Assembly (NCBI GenBank): GCA_964572045.1
Contig: CAZNEI010000031.1
Span: 1-31,903, forward strand
Origin: CBDCKR01 sp964572045
Lineage (GTDB): Bacteria > Gemmatimonadota > Gemmatimonadetes > Longimicrobiales > Gaopeijiaceae
Direction: 5' to 3'
Length of the DNA stretch: 31,903 nucleotides
Shown one piece after another: positions 1 through 7,199 of this stretch (its first letter is position 1; each line of letters begins with the position of its first letter). Made by a program: the position numbers and the translations under genes. The notes beneath the pieces are model-generated. The model searched no databases and was not told the origin of the DNA. It saw only the letters and a list, made by a program, of their open reading frames with translations.

Positions 1-50
1 CGTTACCTTAACAATAACAGAGACTTACGAGATTACGGACGAGAACTAGT

Positions 51-965
51 CTAGAGCAGGCCGTGGGCCTCGAGGAAGTCCCGAACCAGCGCGATGCACT
101 CTCCCGGGTATTCGATCTGCACGAAGTGCGTGGAGTCGGGGATGAAGTCGTAGTCGACCGTGTTGATGTGGCTCAGGTTGAAGGTCGGCATGTAGGCGAA
201 CGTCATGGTCGGGTCCGATCCGATGACCTTGGTCGGACACGGAAGGTTCCCCAGGTCGACCGGGAAGGCGTAGGTGCGCGCGTACGCGAAGATCTGCGCC
301 TCGTATTCGCGGGGACACCGAAGCTCGACGCCCCGCCCGTCCGGGGATTTGCGGAGCACGGTGCGGGCCATCAGGTCCGCGGCACCGGGAACGGCCCGCG
401 TCAGGAGCAGATGGTGGACGACTTCGGCGAACTCCGCCGCTTCACGGAACCGATCCGTGCGGCGCCGTGCGATCTCGGCCGACTTGTCGGCGGCCTTGTC
501 GAATTCGGCCTCGCCCAGCCTCGGCTTGTAGAGAGGCGGGTCGAAGAGGATCCAGGCCGAGAGCTCGCCCGACCGACCGGTGCCGACCACGGGCGACAGG
601 AGAGCGAGCAGGGCCGACAGGGAATGGAAGACGCCGACGGTGGGCGCCCGGCCGTGGTGGGCGAAGACGGCCTCGACGACGTCCTCCTGGTCCCCGATCA
701 GGTTGGGGATGTGGTGCTCGCTACGCGCGCCGACGGCGTTCCAGCCGTGGTTTCTCAGGTCGTAGACGAACACGTCGAAGTCGTCCGTCAGCCGGGACCA
801 GAACGGATAATACAGGTCGGCCGCGAGCCCGTTGCCGTGGCACAGAAGCAGACGGGGGCGACCGGGGGTCCCGTGACGCCGCACCTGGGTGACGCTCCCG
901 TCCCGATGCCGGACGTCGAGTACCGAGTGCGGCTCCGGTACCTCCCATACGACGCCTGGGGTCAT
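51..965 (-). CDS. alpha/beta hydrolase with atypical nucleophile elbow
   Basis: This 304-residue protein has the alpha/beta-hydrolase layout. An oxyanion-loop HGNG lies at about residues 43-46, the DLRNHG strand at 69-74, a probable nucleophile Ser115 in GVFHSLS, a candidate acid Asp251 in GSDP, and a candidate His280 in DSTHF. The usual G-x-S-x-G elbow is degenerate: Phe and Ser stand where the two glycines normally are. There is no signal peptide, so it is probably cytosolic. It lies about 60 bases downstream of an acyl carrier protein gene on the same strand, which fits a thioesterase or acyl-transferring hydrolase acting on a carrier-bound acyl group; that role is an inference. The start is ATG at 965 with no strong ribosome binding site. 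Family assignment is good; substrate is unknown. Confidence 0.85.
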   Translation of the reverse strand: MTPGVVWEVPEPHSVLDVRHRDGSVTQVRRHGTPGRPRLLLCHGNGLAADLYYPFWSRLTDDFDVFVYDLRNHGWNAVGARSEHHIPNLIGDQEDVVEAVFAHHGRAPTVGVFHSLSALLALLSPVVGTGRSGELSAWILFDPPLYKPRLGEAEFDKAADKSAEIARRRTDRFREAAEFAEVVHHLLLTRAVPGAADLMARTVLRKSPDGRGVELRCPREYEAQIFAYARTYAFPVDLGNLPCPTKVIGSDPTMTFAYMPTFNLSHINTVDYDFIPDSTHFVQIEYPGECIALVRDFLEAHGLL

Positions 966-1027
966 GTCACGCCGCGCCCCCCGGAGCCCTCACGCCGCCG
1001 CCGGGGGGGCGGTCGAAGCCGCTGCCG

Positions 1028-1246
1028 TCAGGCGGCCTTGGCGTCGATGAACGCGACCAGTTTACGCAGCGTATCAAAGCACTCGAGGGGGATCGTCACA
1101 TCGAATTCCTTCTCGATGGCCTTCTTGAAGGCGACCGCGTCGAGCGAGGAAACGCCCGAATCCGCGAGCCCACCGTCCCACTCGGGTTCGCGGCCCAAAT
1201 CGAGATGTTCGTCGACGAGTTCCAGCATGCGAGCTTGGCAAGACAT
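1028..1246 (-). CDS. acyl carrier protein
   Basis: A 72-residue acidic helical protein of acyl-carrier-protein size. The phosphopantetheine site is in GVSSLDAV: Ser34 aligns with the modified serine of the usual D-S-L motif, with Ser33 replacing the aspartate normally before it. The following helix (AFKKAIEKEF) and the C-terminal FDTLRKLVAFID helix also fit the family. It probably carries an acyl chain for a dedicated pathway rather than bulk fatty acid synthesis, because no fab genes are nearby and the only same-strand partner is the alpha/beta hydrolase downstream. The start is ATG at 1246 with only a weak AAGG-type ribosome binding site. The rest of the pathway would have to lie beyond the left edge or elsewhere. 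Confidence 0.85.
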   Translation of the reverse strand: MSCQARMLELVDEHLDLGREPEWDGGLADSGVSSLDAVAFKKAIEKEFDVTIPLECFDTLRKLVAFIDAKAA

Positions 1247-1445
1247 TTACCCTGACCTTGGTTAGAGGGTTGGTACGGGATTCCCCGCCGGATGGCGCGC
1301 GCAACGTTCGGCACCCACGGACCCGATACTCCGCTTTCCGGACGGCCGCGTCAAGCCGCTAGCGGGACCCGGCTTCCCCGACCCGGGAGCAAGGACCGGG
1401 GAGGCGAGGGCCACGCCGACGCCGGGCGCGGCTTCGGAGCAACCC

Positions 1446-1465
1446 CGGAGCGGGCCTTCGCTCCG
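1446..1465 (-). terminator. hairpin after small membrane protein gene
   Basis: CGGAGCG and CGCTCCG form a perfect 7-bp stem with a 6-base loop, three bases after the stop codon of the minus-strand membrane protein gene. There is no T-run after it, so if it ends transcription it is not a classic intrinsic terminator. Confidence 0.35.
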
Positions 1466-1468
1466 ATC

Positions 1469-1741
1469 CTACGCCGAGGACTCGCGGCCTCCGGAGCCGA
1501 GCAGATACACGCCCATCTCCGCCCAGAGCAGCGGCAGCCCGGCGTCGAGAAGAATCCACACGAAGCTGACGGTGTCGCTCCCCACCGCCGTGAACCCCGG
1601 GCTGAGCTGGTTGAACCAGTTCCAGGAGAAGATGATGCCGAAGAACAGGCCTCCGTAGAATTGGACGTTGGCGGCGAGGACGCCGCGAGTGAGGGCGTCG
1701 CCGGACGCCGCACGTTTAGCGCCCCAGGCGCCGCCGGGCAA
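1469..1741 (-). CDS. small membrane protein, start uncertain
   Basis: The 90-residue reading frame has two strongly hydrophobic stretches, GGLFFGIIFSWNWF and VSFVWILLDAGLPLLWAEMG, typical of a small protein with two membrane helices. I do not recognise a family. The only in-frame start is TTG at 1741, with no good ribosome binding site, and an in-frame stop lies about 20 codons upstream. The N-terminal 17 residues look like background, so the gene may have lost its true start through a frameshift or truncation. It is third in line after the XRE regulator and the 336-residue protein, with a 127-base gap, and could be part of that unit. The hydrophobic composition argues that the frame is real. 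Confidence 0.5.
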   Translation of the reverse strand: MPGGAWGAKRAASGDALTRGVLAANVQFYGGLFFGIIFSWNWFNQLSPGFTAVGSDTVSFVWILLDAGLPLLWAEMGVYLLGSGGRESSA

Positions 1742-1868
1742 GGTGGCGGGCGTCGGATTCCGCGACCGGGCGGTCCGGAAGGTCGCATCGATCCGGCCGC
1801 CGTCCTACTCCGATGGGACTCGAAGAGAACGCCGTCCGACGCCCTCGAGGGACGGCTCGAGCCCGCCC

Positions 1869-2879
1869 CTAGCGACGCTCTTCGGAATCGAACTCCCGGA
1901 CGCGTGTGTCGCCCTTTCGGCGGAGGGTGCGCACGCGCCCCGGGCGGGCTTCCTCGTTCTCCCCGAGCGGCTCTTCGCCCTTCCGCTCCCCGAGCTCCCG
2001 AACGCTCACCAGACCGGCGAGCTTCTCCGCTCCGGCCAGGGCCTTGGCGTCTCCGCCGTACCACTCGAACCAGGGAAGGCCGGCCTCTGCGTACTCCTTG
2101 GCCGAGGGCGGCGGCATCGGGGGCCGCTCTCCCGTGACGGCCATCCACTGCCGGGAATTGGCGATGCTCACGAAGCAGCGGCTCGCGTGCCTCTGGTCCC
2201 AGGCATCCAGCCCGAAGGGGTCCTCGTAGACCTCCTGCCTCATCCGGCCGCCGGGCGCGAGCCCCATGTCGGGGGCCGGCGACATGCAAACGCCATAGTC
2301 GAGGTCGGCCTCGTGCACGGCTCCGAACCTACGAGCGAAGAGGCGCTCGTAGCGCTCCCGCTTCATCGGATAGGCGACGATCTGGAGCCCGCCGTGCCGC
2401 GCCTCCCCGGTCAGATGCTCCTCGGCCGTGTACCCCTCGCCGAGCGGCATCGCCACGAACTGGCGCACGAGGCCCTTCTCGACCGCGTACCCGTCGAGCC
2501 AGGGCTGCTCGGGGAGGACGACGTAGTCCTGGGGGTCTCCGTTCAGGTGGTTCATCCACGAATCGCCACTGACGGCGCAGATCTTTCCGGTCGCGATCTT
2601 GACGGCGAACGGGTAGTGCGAGCTGTCGAAGGAGATCCACATCGCCTCGGCCTGGTGCATCGCCATGATCACGCCGCCCCGCGGCGCCCACGCCTCCGGC
2701 AGGCGCTCCTGGTAGTCGTCGAGATGGCGGAGCGGGAAGCGCCCGAGGCCCGGCGGGAGCGGATAGTCGGATCCGTCGTCGGGGATCCTGAGTGTGCGCT
2801 GGAACTCGATCGTGCAACGCGCATCGGGGTGAACATCGGGCACGCGGAACACCAGGCGGTCGCCTTCCAGAGTGATCAT
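1869..2879 (-). CDS. conserved protein of unknown function paired with XRE regulator
   Basis: A 336-residue soluble protein with no signal peptide or membrane helix. The first 240 residues look well folded and contain motifs that seem conserved, such as QAEAMWISFDSSHYPFAVKI, ICAVSGDSW, LPEQPWLDGY and RQFVAMPLGEGYTAEEHLTG. The last 50 residues are charged and probably disordered. From memory, similar proteins without a defined function are found in several phyla, but I cannot name a family. An AAGGAG ribosome binding site lies before the ATG at 2879. The gene starts about 30 bases after the XRE regulator stops and is almost certainly co-transcribed with it. Function is unknown; the pairing suggests the regulator controls it or senses the same signal. 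Confidence 0.8.
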   Translation of the reverse strand: MITLEGDRLVFRVPDVHPDARCTIEFQRTLRIPDDGSDYPLPPGLGRFPLRHLDDYQERLPEAWAPRGGVIMAMHQAEAMWISFDSSHYPFAVKIATGKICAVSGDSWMNHLNGDPQDYVVLPEQPWLDGYAVEKGLVRQFVAMPLGEGYTAEEHLTGEARHGGLQIVAYPMKRERYERLFARRFGAVHEADLDYGVCMSPAPDMGLAPGGRMRQEVYEDPFGLDAWDQRHASRCFVSIANSRQWMAVTGERPPMPPPSAKEYAEAGLPWFEWYGGDAKALAGAEKLAGLVSVRELGERKGEEPLGENEEARPGRVRTLRRKGDTRVREFDSEERR

Positions 2880-2910
2880 CGGCTCTCCTTCTTCTCCTGT
2901 GGGTCGTTCG

Positions 2911-3264
2911 TCACCAGTCGCCGTCCCGCACCTCGCGCACCACGCGGAGGAGCGCGTCGTCGGGTGCCTCCTTCAGCTGCCGAATCAGCTCGGCGAAGAG
3001 CTGGGGCCGCCTCCGGATGATCTCCTGCAGATCGCTCGACACCTTCCCGGCGAGAGCGAGCAGGACGTCCGGGTCCTCGCCCAGCTCGCCCGCCAGCCGA
3101 CGCGTCGTCGCCTCCGAGGGCGGTCTGACGTCGCCCCGCTCGATCTTGCTCAGGTAGGCCGGCTCGATGCCGACGCGCGTCGCCACCTGGCGGAGCGAGT
3201 AGCGCTTGTCGCCCCGGCGAAGCTCCTCGCGCCGAGCGCGGACGATTGGGCCGAAGTGTGTCAT
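2911..3264 (-). CDS. XRE-family helix-turn-helix transcriptional regulator
   Basis: A 117-residue protein with a Cro/CI-type helix-turn-helix at about residues 8-66: SLRQVATRVGIEPAYLSKIE is the two-helix and recognition region, followed by RGDVRPPSEATTRRLAGELG. The C-terminal 45 residues, starting DVLLALAGKVSSDLQEIIRR, are helical and may dimerise. It heads a minus-strand unit with the 336-residue unknown protein. The ATG at 3264 has no ribosome binding site but sits six bases after a -10 element, so the mRNA probably begins at the start codon. An inverted repeat across the start region suggests autoregulation. It could be a toxin-antitoxin-like or phage-like regulator, but nothing here proves that. 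Confidence 0.9.
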   Translation of the reverse strand: MTHFGPIVRARREELRRGDKRYSLRQVATRVGIEPAYLSKIERGDVRPPSEATTRRLAGELGEDPDVLLALAGKVSSDLQEIIRRRPQLFAELIRQLKEAPDDALLRVVREVRDGDW

Positions 3265-3285
3265 GTGTCATATATACTACACACT
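3255..3285. promoter_or_regulatory. inverted repeat spanning the XRE start codon and -10 box
   Basis: AGTGTGT at 3255-3261 and ACACACT at 3279-3285 form a 7-bp dyad centred at 3270. It covers the start codon and -10 box of the XRE gene, where a bound repressor would block its own transcription. The candidate autoregulatory operator role is inferred. Confidence 0.45.
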
Positions 3286-3299
3286 ACCTGCGGTGTCAA
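3265..3299 (-). promoter_or_regulatory. sigma-70-type promoter giving a leaderless XRE transcript
   Basis: Read on the minus strand, TTGACA (3299-3294) is followed by exactly 17 bases, then TATATA (3276-3271), then TGACAC and the ATG. The -35 is perfect and the spacing ideal. With six bases between the -10 box and ATG, transcription should start at or next to the start codon. Confidence 0.8.
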
Positions 3300-3460
3300 C
3301 AACCCCAGGCCGCGTGCCGTCCTCTAGCCATCATCTCCCATGAGGCCATCTTCAGGACGCGGCGCCCCTCCCACGTGGGCGGGAGCCGCCGTCATTCCGG
3401 ACCGATACGGTGTCGCCCCGAGCCCCCGACCTATACGCCCCACCACCCGGATCTTCCCTG

Positions 3461-4699
3461 ATGAGCTCACCAACGGCCGCTCCGACCGCCACTCCCGTCG
3501 CCACTTCGGACCGCATCGCCTCGATCGACGTGCTCCGCGGGTTCGCGGTACTCGGAATCCTCATCGTCAACATCGAGGGGTTCGCGCGGGTGACGTCCGC
3601 GTTCAGGAACCCCGTGTCGGGTTCCGCGTTCGACGGCCCGGAGCCGTGGATCTGGGCGGCGGTCTACATTCTGGCCGACACGAAGTTCATCTCGATCTTT
3701 TCGATGCTCTTCGGCGCGGGCATCGTGATGATGAGCGAGCGAATGGCGAGCCGTGGGCTCTCGGGGACCGTTCTCCACTACCGCCGGCAGTTCTGGCTGC
3801 TCGTGATCGGCCTGGTCCACGCGTACCTCATCTGGCACGGCGACGTCCTCGTGGCGTATGCCCTGTGCGGCTTCCTGCTCTACCCAATGCGCAATCTGCG
3901 TCCTCGCCACCTGCTTTGGATCGGCGGCTGCGCGGTCGCGTTCGTCGTTCCGCTGTGGCTGCTTGCCGGCCTGTCGATCCCGTACTGGCCCCGGGCGGAC
4001 CGGCTGGAGCTGGCTGTGGAATGGGCGCCGCCCCCGGAGGCGCTCGAGGCCGAGATCGCAGCGTTGCGGAGCAGTCTGGGGGACCAGGTGGCGTTCCGCG
4101 CCCCCCTCGCCTTCGCGCTGCAGACGGGCGCGTTCCTGGGCCTCGTCCTGTGGCGCGCAGGGGGACTCATGCTGGTCGGCATGGGCCTCTACAAGCTCGG
4201 GGTTCTGGCCGCGGCGCGCTCGGCCGCGTTGTACCGCCGGGTGGCGATCATCGGAATCGGTGCCGGACTCCCCCTCGTGGCGTCCGGAGCCGCCTACAAG
4301 CTCCACCACGGGTTCGCCTTCGAGAAGGCGATGTTCCAGGGGGAGCTCTTCAATTACGTGGGTTCGATCGGCGTCTTCCTGGGATACGTGGCGCTTCTCA
4401 TGCTGGCGGTCCTGAACGGCTGGTTCGCGGGTCTGCAGAAGCGACTCGCCGCGACCGGACGCATGGCGCTGACCAACTACATCACCCAGAGCCTGATCTG
4501 CGGGTTCATCTTCTACGGACACGGCCTGGGGCTCTTCGAGCGCGTCCAGGCGCCCGGCCGGATCGGCATCGTGTTCGGCATCTGGCTGCTCCAGCTGCTC
4601 TGGTCCCCCTGGTGGCTGGAGCGTTTCCGCTTCGGGCCGCTCGAATGGTTGTGGCGCTCGGCCACGTACATGAAGCCGCAGCCCATGAAGCAGGGGTGA
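3461..4699 (+). CDS. DUF418-family (YeiB-like) integral membrane protein
   Basis: A 412-residue polytopic membrane protein. The N-terminal DRIASIDVLRGFAVLGILIV is the hallmark start of the DUF418/acyltransferase-like membrane group, and the C-terminal half carries the DUF418 domain, including ALTNYITQSLICGFIFY. Roughly ten hydrophobic segments are visible. The function of the family is not established; the fold resembles membrane acyltransferases and it is often discussed as a transporter. I chose ATG at 3461 because it places the conserved DRIASIDVLRG close to the N-terminus; an in-frame GTG at 3410 would add 17 proline-rich residues. It is divergent from the XRE gene and convergent with the small lipoprotein gene. 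Confidence 0.9.
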   Translation: MSSPTAAPTATPVATSDRIASIDVLRGFAVLGILIVNIEGFARVTSAFRNPVSGSAFDGPEPWIWAAVYILADTKFISIFSMLFGAGIVMMSERMASRGLSGTVLHYRRQFWLLVIGLVHAYLIWHGDVLVAYALCGFLLYPMRNLRPRHLLWIGGCAVAFVVPLWLLAGLSIPYWPRADRLELAVEWAPPPEALEAEIAALRSSLGDQVAFRAPLAFALQTGAFLGLVLWRAGGLMLVGMGLYKLGVLAAARSAALYRRVAIIGIGAGLPLVASGAAYKLHHGFAFEKAMFQGELFNYVGSIGVFLGYVALLMLAVLNGWFAGLQKRLAATGRMALTNYITQSLICGFIFYGHGLGLFERVQAPGRIGIVFGIWLLQLLWSPWWLERFRFGPLEWLWRSATYMKPQPMKQG

Positions 4700-4700
4700 A

Positions 4701-4723
4701 GCCGGCTCGCCGACGGGGCCGGC
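4701..4723 (+). terminator. hairpin after DUF418 gene
   Basis: Two GCCGGC blocks at 4701-4706 and 4718-4723 can pair, starting two bases after the DUF418 stop codon. The following GTCTTGAT is only weakly T-rich. I see no gene in the remaining bases up to 4951. Confidence 0.35.
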
Positions 4724-4951
4724 GTCTTGATGCCGATCTCAGCTGTGGCCGCGCTGAAGTGGCGCACGTGGGATGTGATGACGGTCTCCCCGCCTCGATG
4801 CGCGCGTCTCCGTGAGCATGTCGTAGGCCTGTCCTGCGATCACCTCCCGCCGTTGTGCCCGGAGCGAGGCGCCCAAGTTCCCGCTGCAGTCAAATGCATC
4901 AACGGCGTGTCTCGACTCGTCCAGATTCTAAGCAGTGGACTTGGTGCCGTC

Positions 4952-5440
4952 TTAGGGGGGCGGATCACCTTGATCGGGGACCTGGCCCTGAGACCCCCCG
5001 GACGATTCGGCCGAGGTGAACGCGAGCACGAGTAACGCGGCAACGGTGCCGCCCAACAGCGCCGTGCGGGGCCGGGAGAGCGCTTGGCGCTGTATCTCCA
5101 GGACCTCGGAGGAAGCGACGGAGAACACCTGACGGTTGCGCTGCACGTCTTGGGGGTTCACCGGCATGAGCACGGAGACCCGAACGGAGTCTCCGCTCGA
5201 TCCCAGCAGGCGTCCCCTCAAGTAGGGGGGCATGGGCTGTCCGGCCTCTTCACTGACCCGCTGGACCGCATCCGGCTCGATGAGTACGCGGACCAACGTT
5301 CCAGGGGTGGGCGCGGGCGTACCCGCTGGAACGTAGACCTGACAGGCGTAGCTGAAGAGCACACCGAGGGTCGCAGCGCCTCGTGAAAGCGGCAGTCGCC
5401 AACCCGACAGCCCCGTTCGCCCCCTCCCCCCAGAGGACAT
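4952..5440 (-). CDS. putative lipoprotein with C-terminal hydrophobic segment, unknown function
   Basis: A 162-residue protein. A hydrophobic N-terminal segment (AATLGVLFSYAC) ends at Cys33, a possible but non-canonical lipobox because Tyr is at -2. It is followed by QVYVPAGTPAPTPGTLVRV, a pattern I associate with small lipoproteins in this kind of genome. A second hydrophobic stretch, TALLGGTVAALLVLAF at about 126-141, may be a membrane helix, with a short polar tail after it. The start at 5440 is set by a strong GGAGGAG site five bases upstream; the frame is open further upstream but that part has background composition. No family or role can be assigned. It converges with the DUF418 gene. 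Confidence 0.7.
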   Translation of the reverse strand: MSSGGRGRTGLSGWRLPLSRGAATLGVLFSYACQVYVPAGTPAPTPGTLVRVLIEPDAVQRVSEEAGQPMPPYLRGRLLGSSGDSVRVSVLMPVNPQDVQRNRQVFSVASSEVLEIQRQALSRPRTALLGGTVAALLVLAFTSAESSGGSQGQVPDQGDPPP

Positions 5441-5931
5441 ACCGGCTCCTCCGTAGTTGAAAACAGGGAGGAGAATGTAAGTGAGAAGGGCAAGAGTTTC
5501 CACGCCCCACCCCACGATCCGAGGGCCGCTCGCCGAGGTCTCCGATGAGTCGGTACTCCGGCTGCCCAAACAGATCGGTCCGATGCAGGGAGGGGTCGTC
5601 GATAAGAGTGGAGGCCTCGAGAGACCCGGTGATCTCGCTCCAGGGCCGCTGAAACTGCGCCGCGACCTCCATTCGCTGCTCTGCGGCTTGTCGAAGGGAG
5701 TCACCTCCTCCGCGGAGCCTCGATCGCACGGGAGGGGGGGCGCCACGAGATCCGTCGGCTCAGGGACCGGGGTTGGGCGGCATCTGACACGGCCGAGCCG
5801 GCACGCTTCATCGGCCGGATGCGCCGCACGATGGGACGGGGCGCCGCTCTTGGGTCCACGTCGACACGTCCGTGCACGAGAACAGAGAGGCCTACCTCGG
5901 GGAGACCGGCCGAGCGCGGTCCCAGCGTAGG
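5441..5931. other. about 490 bases without a supportable gene
   Basis: This stretch separates the stop of the aminotransferase gene (5932) from the start of the small lipoprotein gene (5440), both on the minus strand. Reading frames cross it, including one of 159 codons on the minus strand that overlaps the lipoprotein gene, but none shows a domain, a signal peptide or a good start site. It probably contains the lipoprotein promoter; I could not pick out a convincing -35/-10 pair. Confidence 0.4.
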
Positions 5932-6843
5932 TTACAACGCCTCCCCGTTCACCAGCGCCGCGTACCTCTCTTGGAGGTCCCGCGTGACCGGGCCCCGGGT
6001 GCCGTCGCCGATCTGGCGACCGTCCACGGATGCCACGGGGATCATTCCGCCGAACGTGCCCGTCACGAACGCCTCGTCGGCGCTGTATACATCGATGAGG
6101 CTGAAGTCCTTCTCCTGGGGCGCGTATCCGGCCTCGCGAGCAATCTCGATGGCGAAGCCGCGGGTGATCCCGTTCATGCAGTACTGCCCGGTGGAGGTCC
6201 AGACCGCGCCGCGCCGCACGATAAAGAAGTTGGTCGCGTTGCAGGTGCTCACGAAGCCACGAGGATCCAGCATCAACGCGTCGTCGGACCCTACCGCCAG
6301 CGAGTGGACCATGGCGAGGATGCAGTTCAGCTTGCTATGGGAGTTGAGCCGCGGGTCCTGGACGTCCGGGCGGCCCCTCCGTATGGGGGAGGTCGTGAGG
6401 CGGACGCCTTGTACCAGAAGCTCGGGATCGGGCACTTTGTGCTCCGCGATGATCACCACGGTGGGTCCCCCGACGTTGACCCGTGGGTCCTGGGACGGAG
6501 TCTTCTTGACGCCACGCGTGACCATGAGGCGGACATGGACCCCCGACCCCATATCGTTCGCCTCTGCGGTCCGGTAGAGGGCTTCGGTCAGCTCGTCGCG
6601 GCTCATGCCGATGTCGAAAGCCAGGACTCTCGCCCCTTCGAAGAGCCGGTCGAGGTGGCGCCCCAGGGCGAAGAATCGGCCGTTCTGGAGTCGGATTCCC
6701 TCCCAGACTCCGTCGCCCAGGCAGAAGCCGCTGTCGAAGACCGACACCTTCGCCTCGTCCCGGGGCACGAGCTCTCCGTTCAGGTAGACGAGGATCTGCT
6801 CGTTTCTAGGATCGCTTCGGTGGGCGTGGGTGCCTCTGTCCAT
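5932..6843 (-). CDS. fold-type IV PLP aminotransferase (branched-chain / D-amino-acid type)
   Basis: A 303-residue class IV aminotransferase, usual length for BCAT or D-amino-acid transaminases. The N-terminal domain has the VYLNGELVPRDEAKVSVFDSG start, and GDGVWEGI follows. Lys171 in LNSHSKLNCILA is the PLP lysine. In GFVSTCNATNFFIV, Thr200 stands where BCAT and D-AAT have the glutamate that contacts the PLP ring nitrogen. The C-terminus has GITRG and the AFVTGTFGG cofactor-phosphate region. The start at 6843 has an AGGAAG ribosome binding site; extension upstream would run into a symporter remnant in another frame. It transfers amino groups between amino and keto acids in the cytosol; preferred substrate is unclear. 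Context (peptidase, SusCD, symporter remnant) suggests amino-acid catabolism. Confidence 0.9.
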   Translation of the reverse strand: MDRGTHAHRSDPRNEQILVYLNGELVPRDEAKVSVFDSGFCLGDGVWEGIRLQNGRFFALGRHLDRLFEGARVLAFDIGMSRDELTEALYRTAEANDMGSGVHVRLMVTRGVKKTPSQDPRVNVGGPTVVIIAEHKVPDPELLVQGVRLTTSPIRRGRPDVQDPRLNSHSKLNCILAMVHSLAVGSDDALMLDPRGFVSTCNATNFFIVRRGAVWTSTGQYCMNGITRGFAIEIAREAGYAPQEKDFSLIDVYSADEAFVTGTFGGMIPVASVDGRQIGDGTRGPVTRDLQERYAALVNGEAL

Positions 6844-6866
6844 CGCTGGATCGCTTCCTTTCTCGT

Positions 6867-7020
6867 TCACAGGTTCGGAGTGTCGACTCTGGAGATCAAG
6901 ACCGCCACCACGGCGTCTCCGGTCACGTGGGTGACGGTTCGCGCCGGGTCCAGCACCCGGTCGACACCCGATACCGGGGGCGCGGCCAGAAGGGGGAGGA
7001 GGGATCGGAGATGCGAGCCC
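6867..7020 (-). pseudogene. C-terminal remnant of a sodium:dicarboxylate/glutamate symporter (SDF family)
   Basis: The minus-strand frame ending with TGA at 6867 contains GVDRVLDPARTVTHVTGDAV followed by VAVLISR. This closely matches the last helix region of SDF (GltP/DctA-type) symporters, where the RT-x-x-NVTGD stretch binds substrate and cation; here His replaces the usual Asn of NVTGD. Only about 45-50 C-terminal residues are recognisable, against roughly 400 for a full symporter. The remnant stops 23 bases before the aminotransferase ATG, so the ancestral order was symporter then aminotransferase in one operon. No start or ribosome binding site is visible. The 5' limit given is approximate. 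Confidence 0.6.
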
Positions 7021-7107
7021 AAGGGATCTCCACAGATGAACGCATCGACTCGCCTGAGAGAGGCGGGCGCCGGCACCGGGTGTGAGGGCTGATACATCTT
7101 GCTCCAC

Positions 7108-7137
7108 GGATGCACGGGGCTCGGATCCCGTGCATCC
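7108..7137 (-). terminator. 11-bp perfect hairpin downstream of the VPS10/BNR gene
   Basis: GGATGCACGGG (7108-7118) pairs with CCCGTGCATCC (7127-7137) around an 8-base loop, about 60 bases beyond the stop codon of the VPS10/BNR gene. There is no T-run. It may end or trim that transcript. Confidence 0.5.
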
Positions 7138-7199
7138 ACGCTGCAGGGCGGCTCGCCGGAAGCGCCGCCCGAAGAGGTGCGACTCTGTTGCAGGCTCGC

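Noticed and set aside
1..50. AT-rich first 50 bases as a possible regulatory or mobile-element edge
   Set aside because: Too short and cut by the window edge; no repeat or promoter pair could be identified.
63..1265. 400-codon plus-strand frame over the hydrolase and carrier protein genes
   Set aside because: Two recognisable proteins are encoded on the opposite strand; this frame has no domain or start signal.
5250..5729. 159-codon minus-strand frame upstream of the small lipoprotein
   Set aside because: Its first 75 residues look mildly protein-like, but it overlaps the lipoprotein gene, which has a strong ribosome binding site, and it matches no family I know.
5441..5746. Upstream extension of the small lipoprotein by about 100 residues
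   Set aside because: The composition is background-like, and GGAGGAG directly precedes the ATG at 5440.
6844..7107. N-terminal extension of the aminotransferase by 88 residues
   Set aside because: The extension is Arg/Pro/Gly-rich, and the same bases in another frame carry the symporter remnant; AGGAAG and the conserved N-terminus support 6843.
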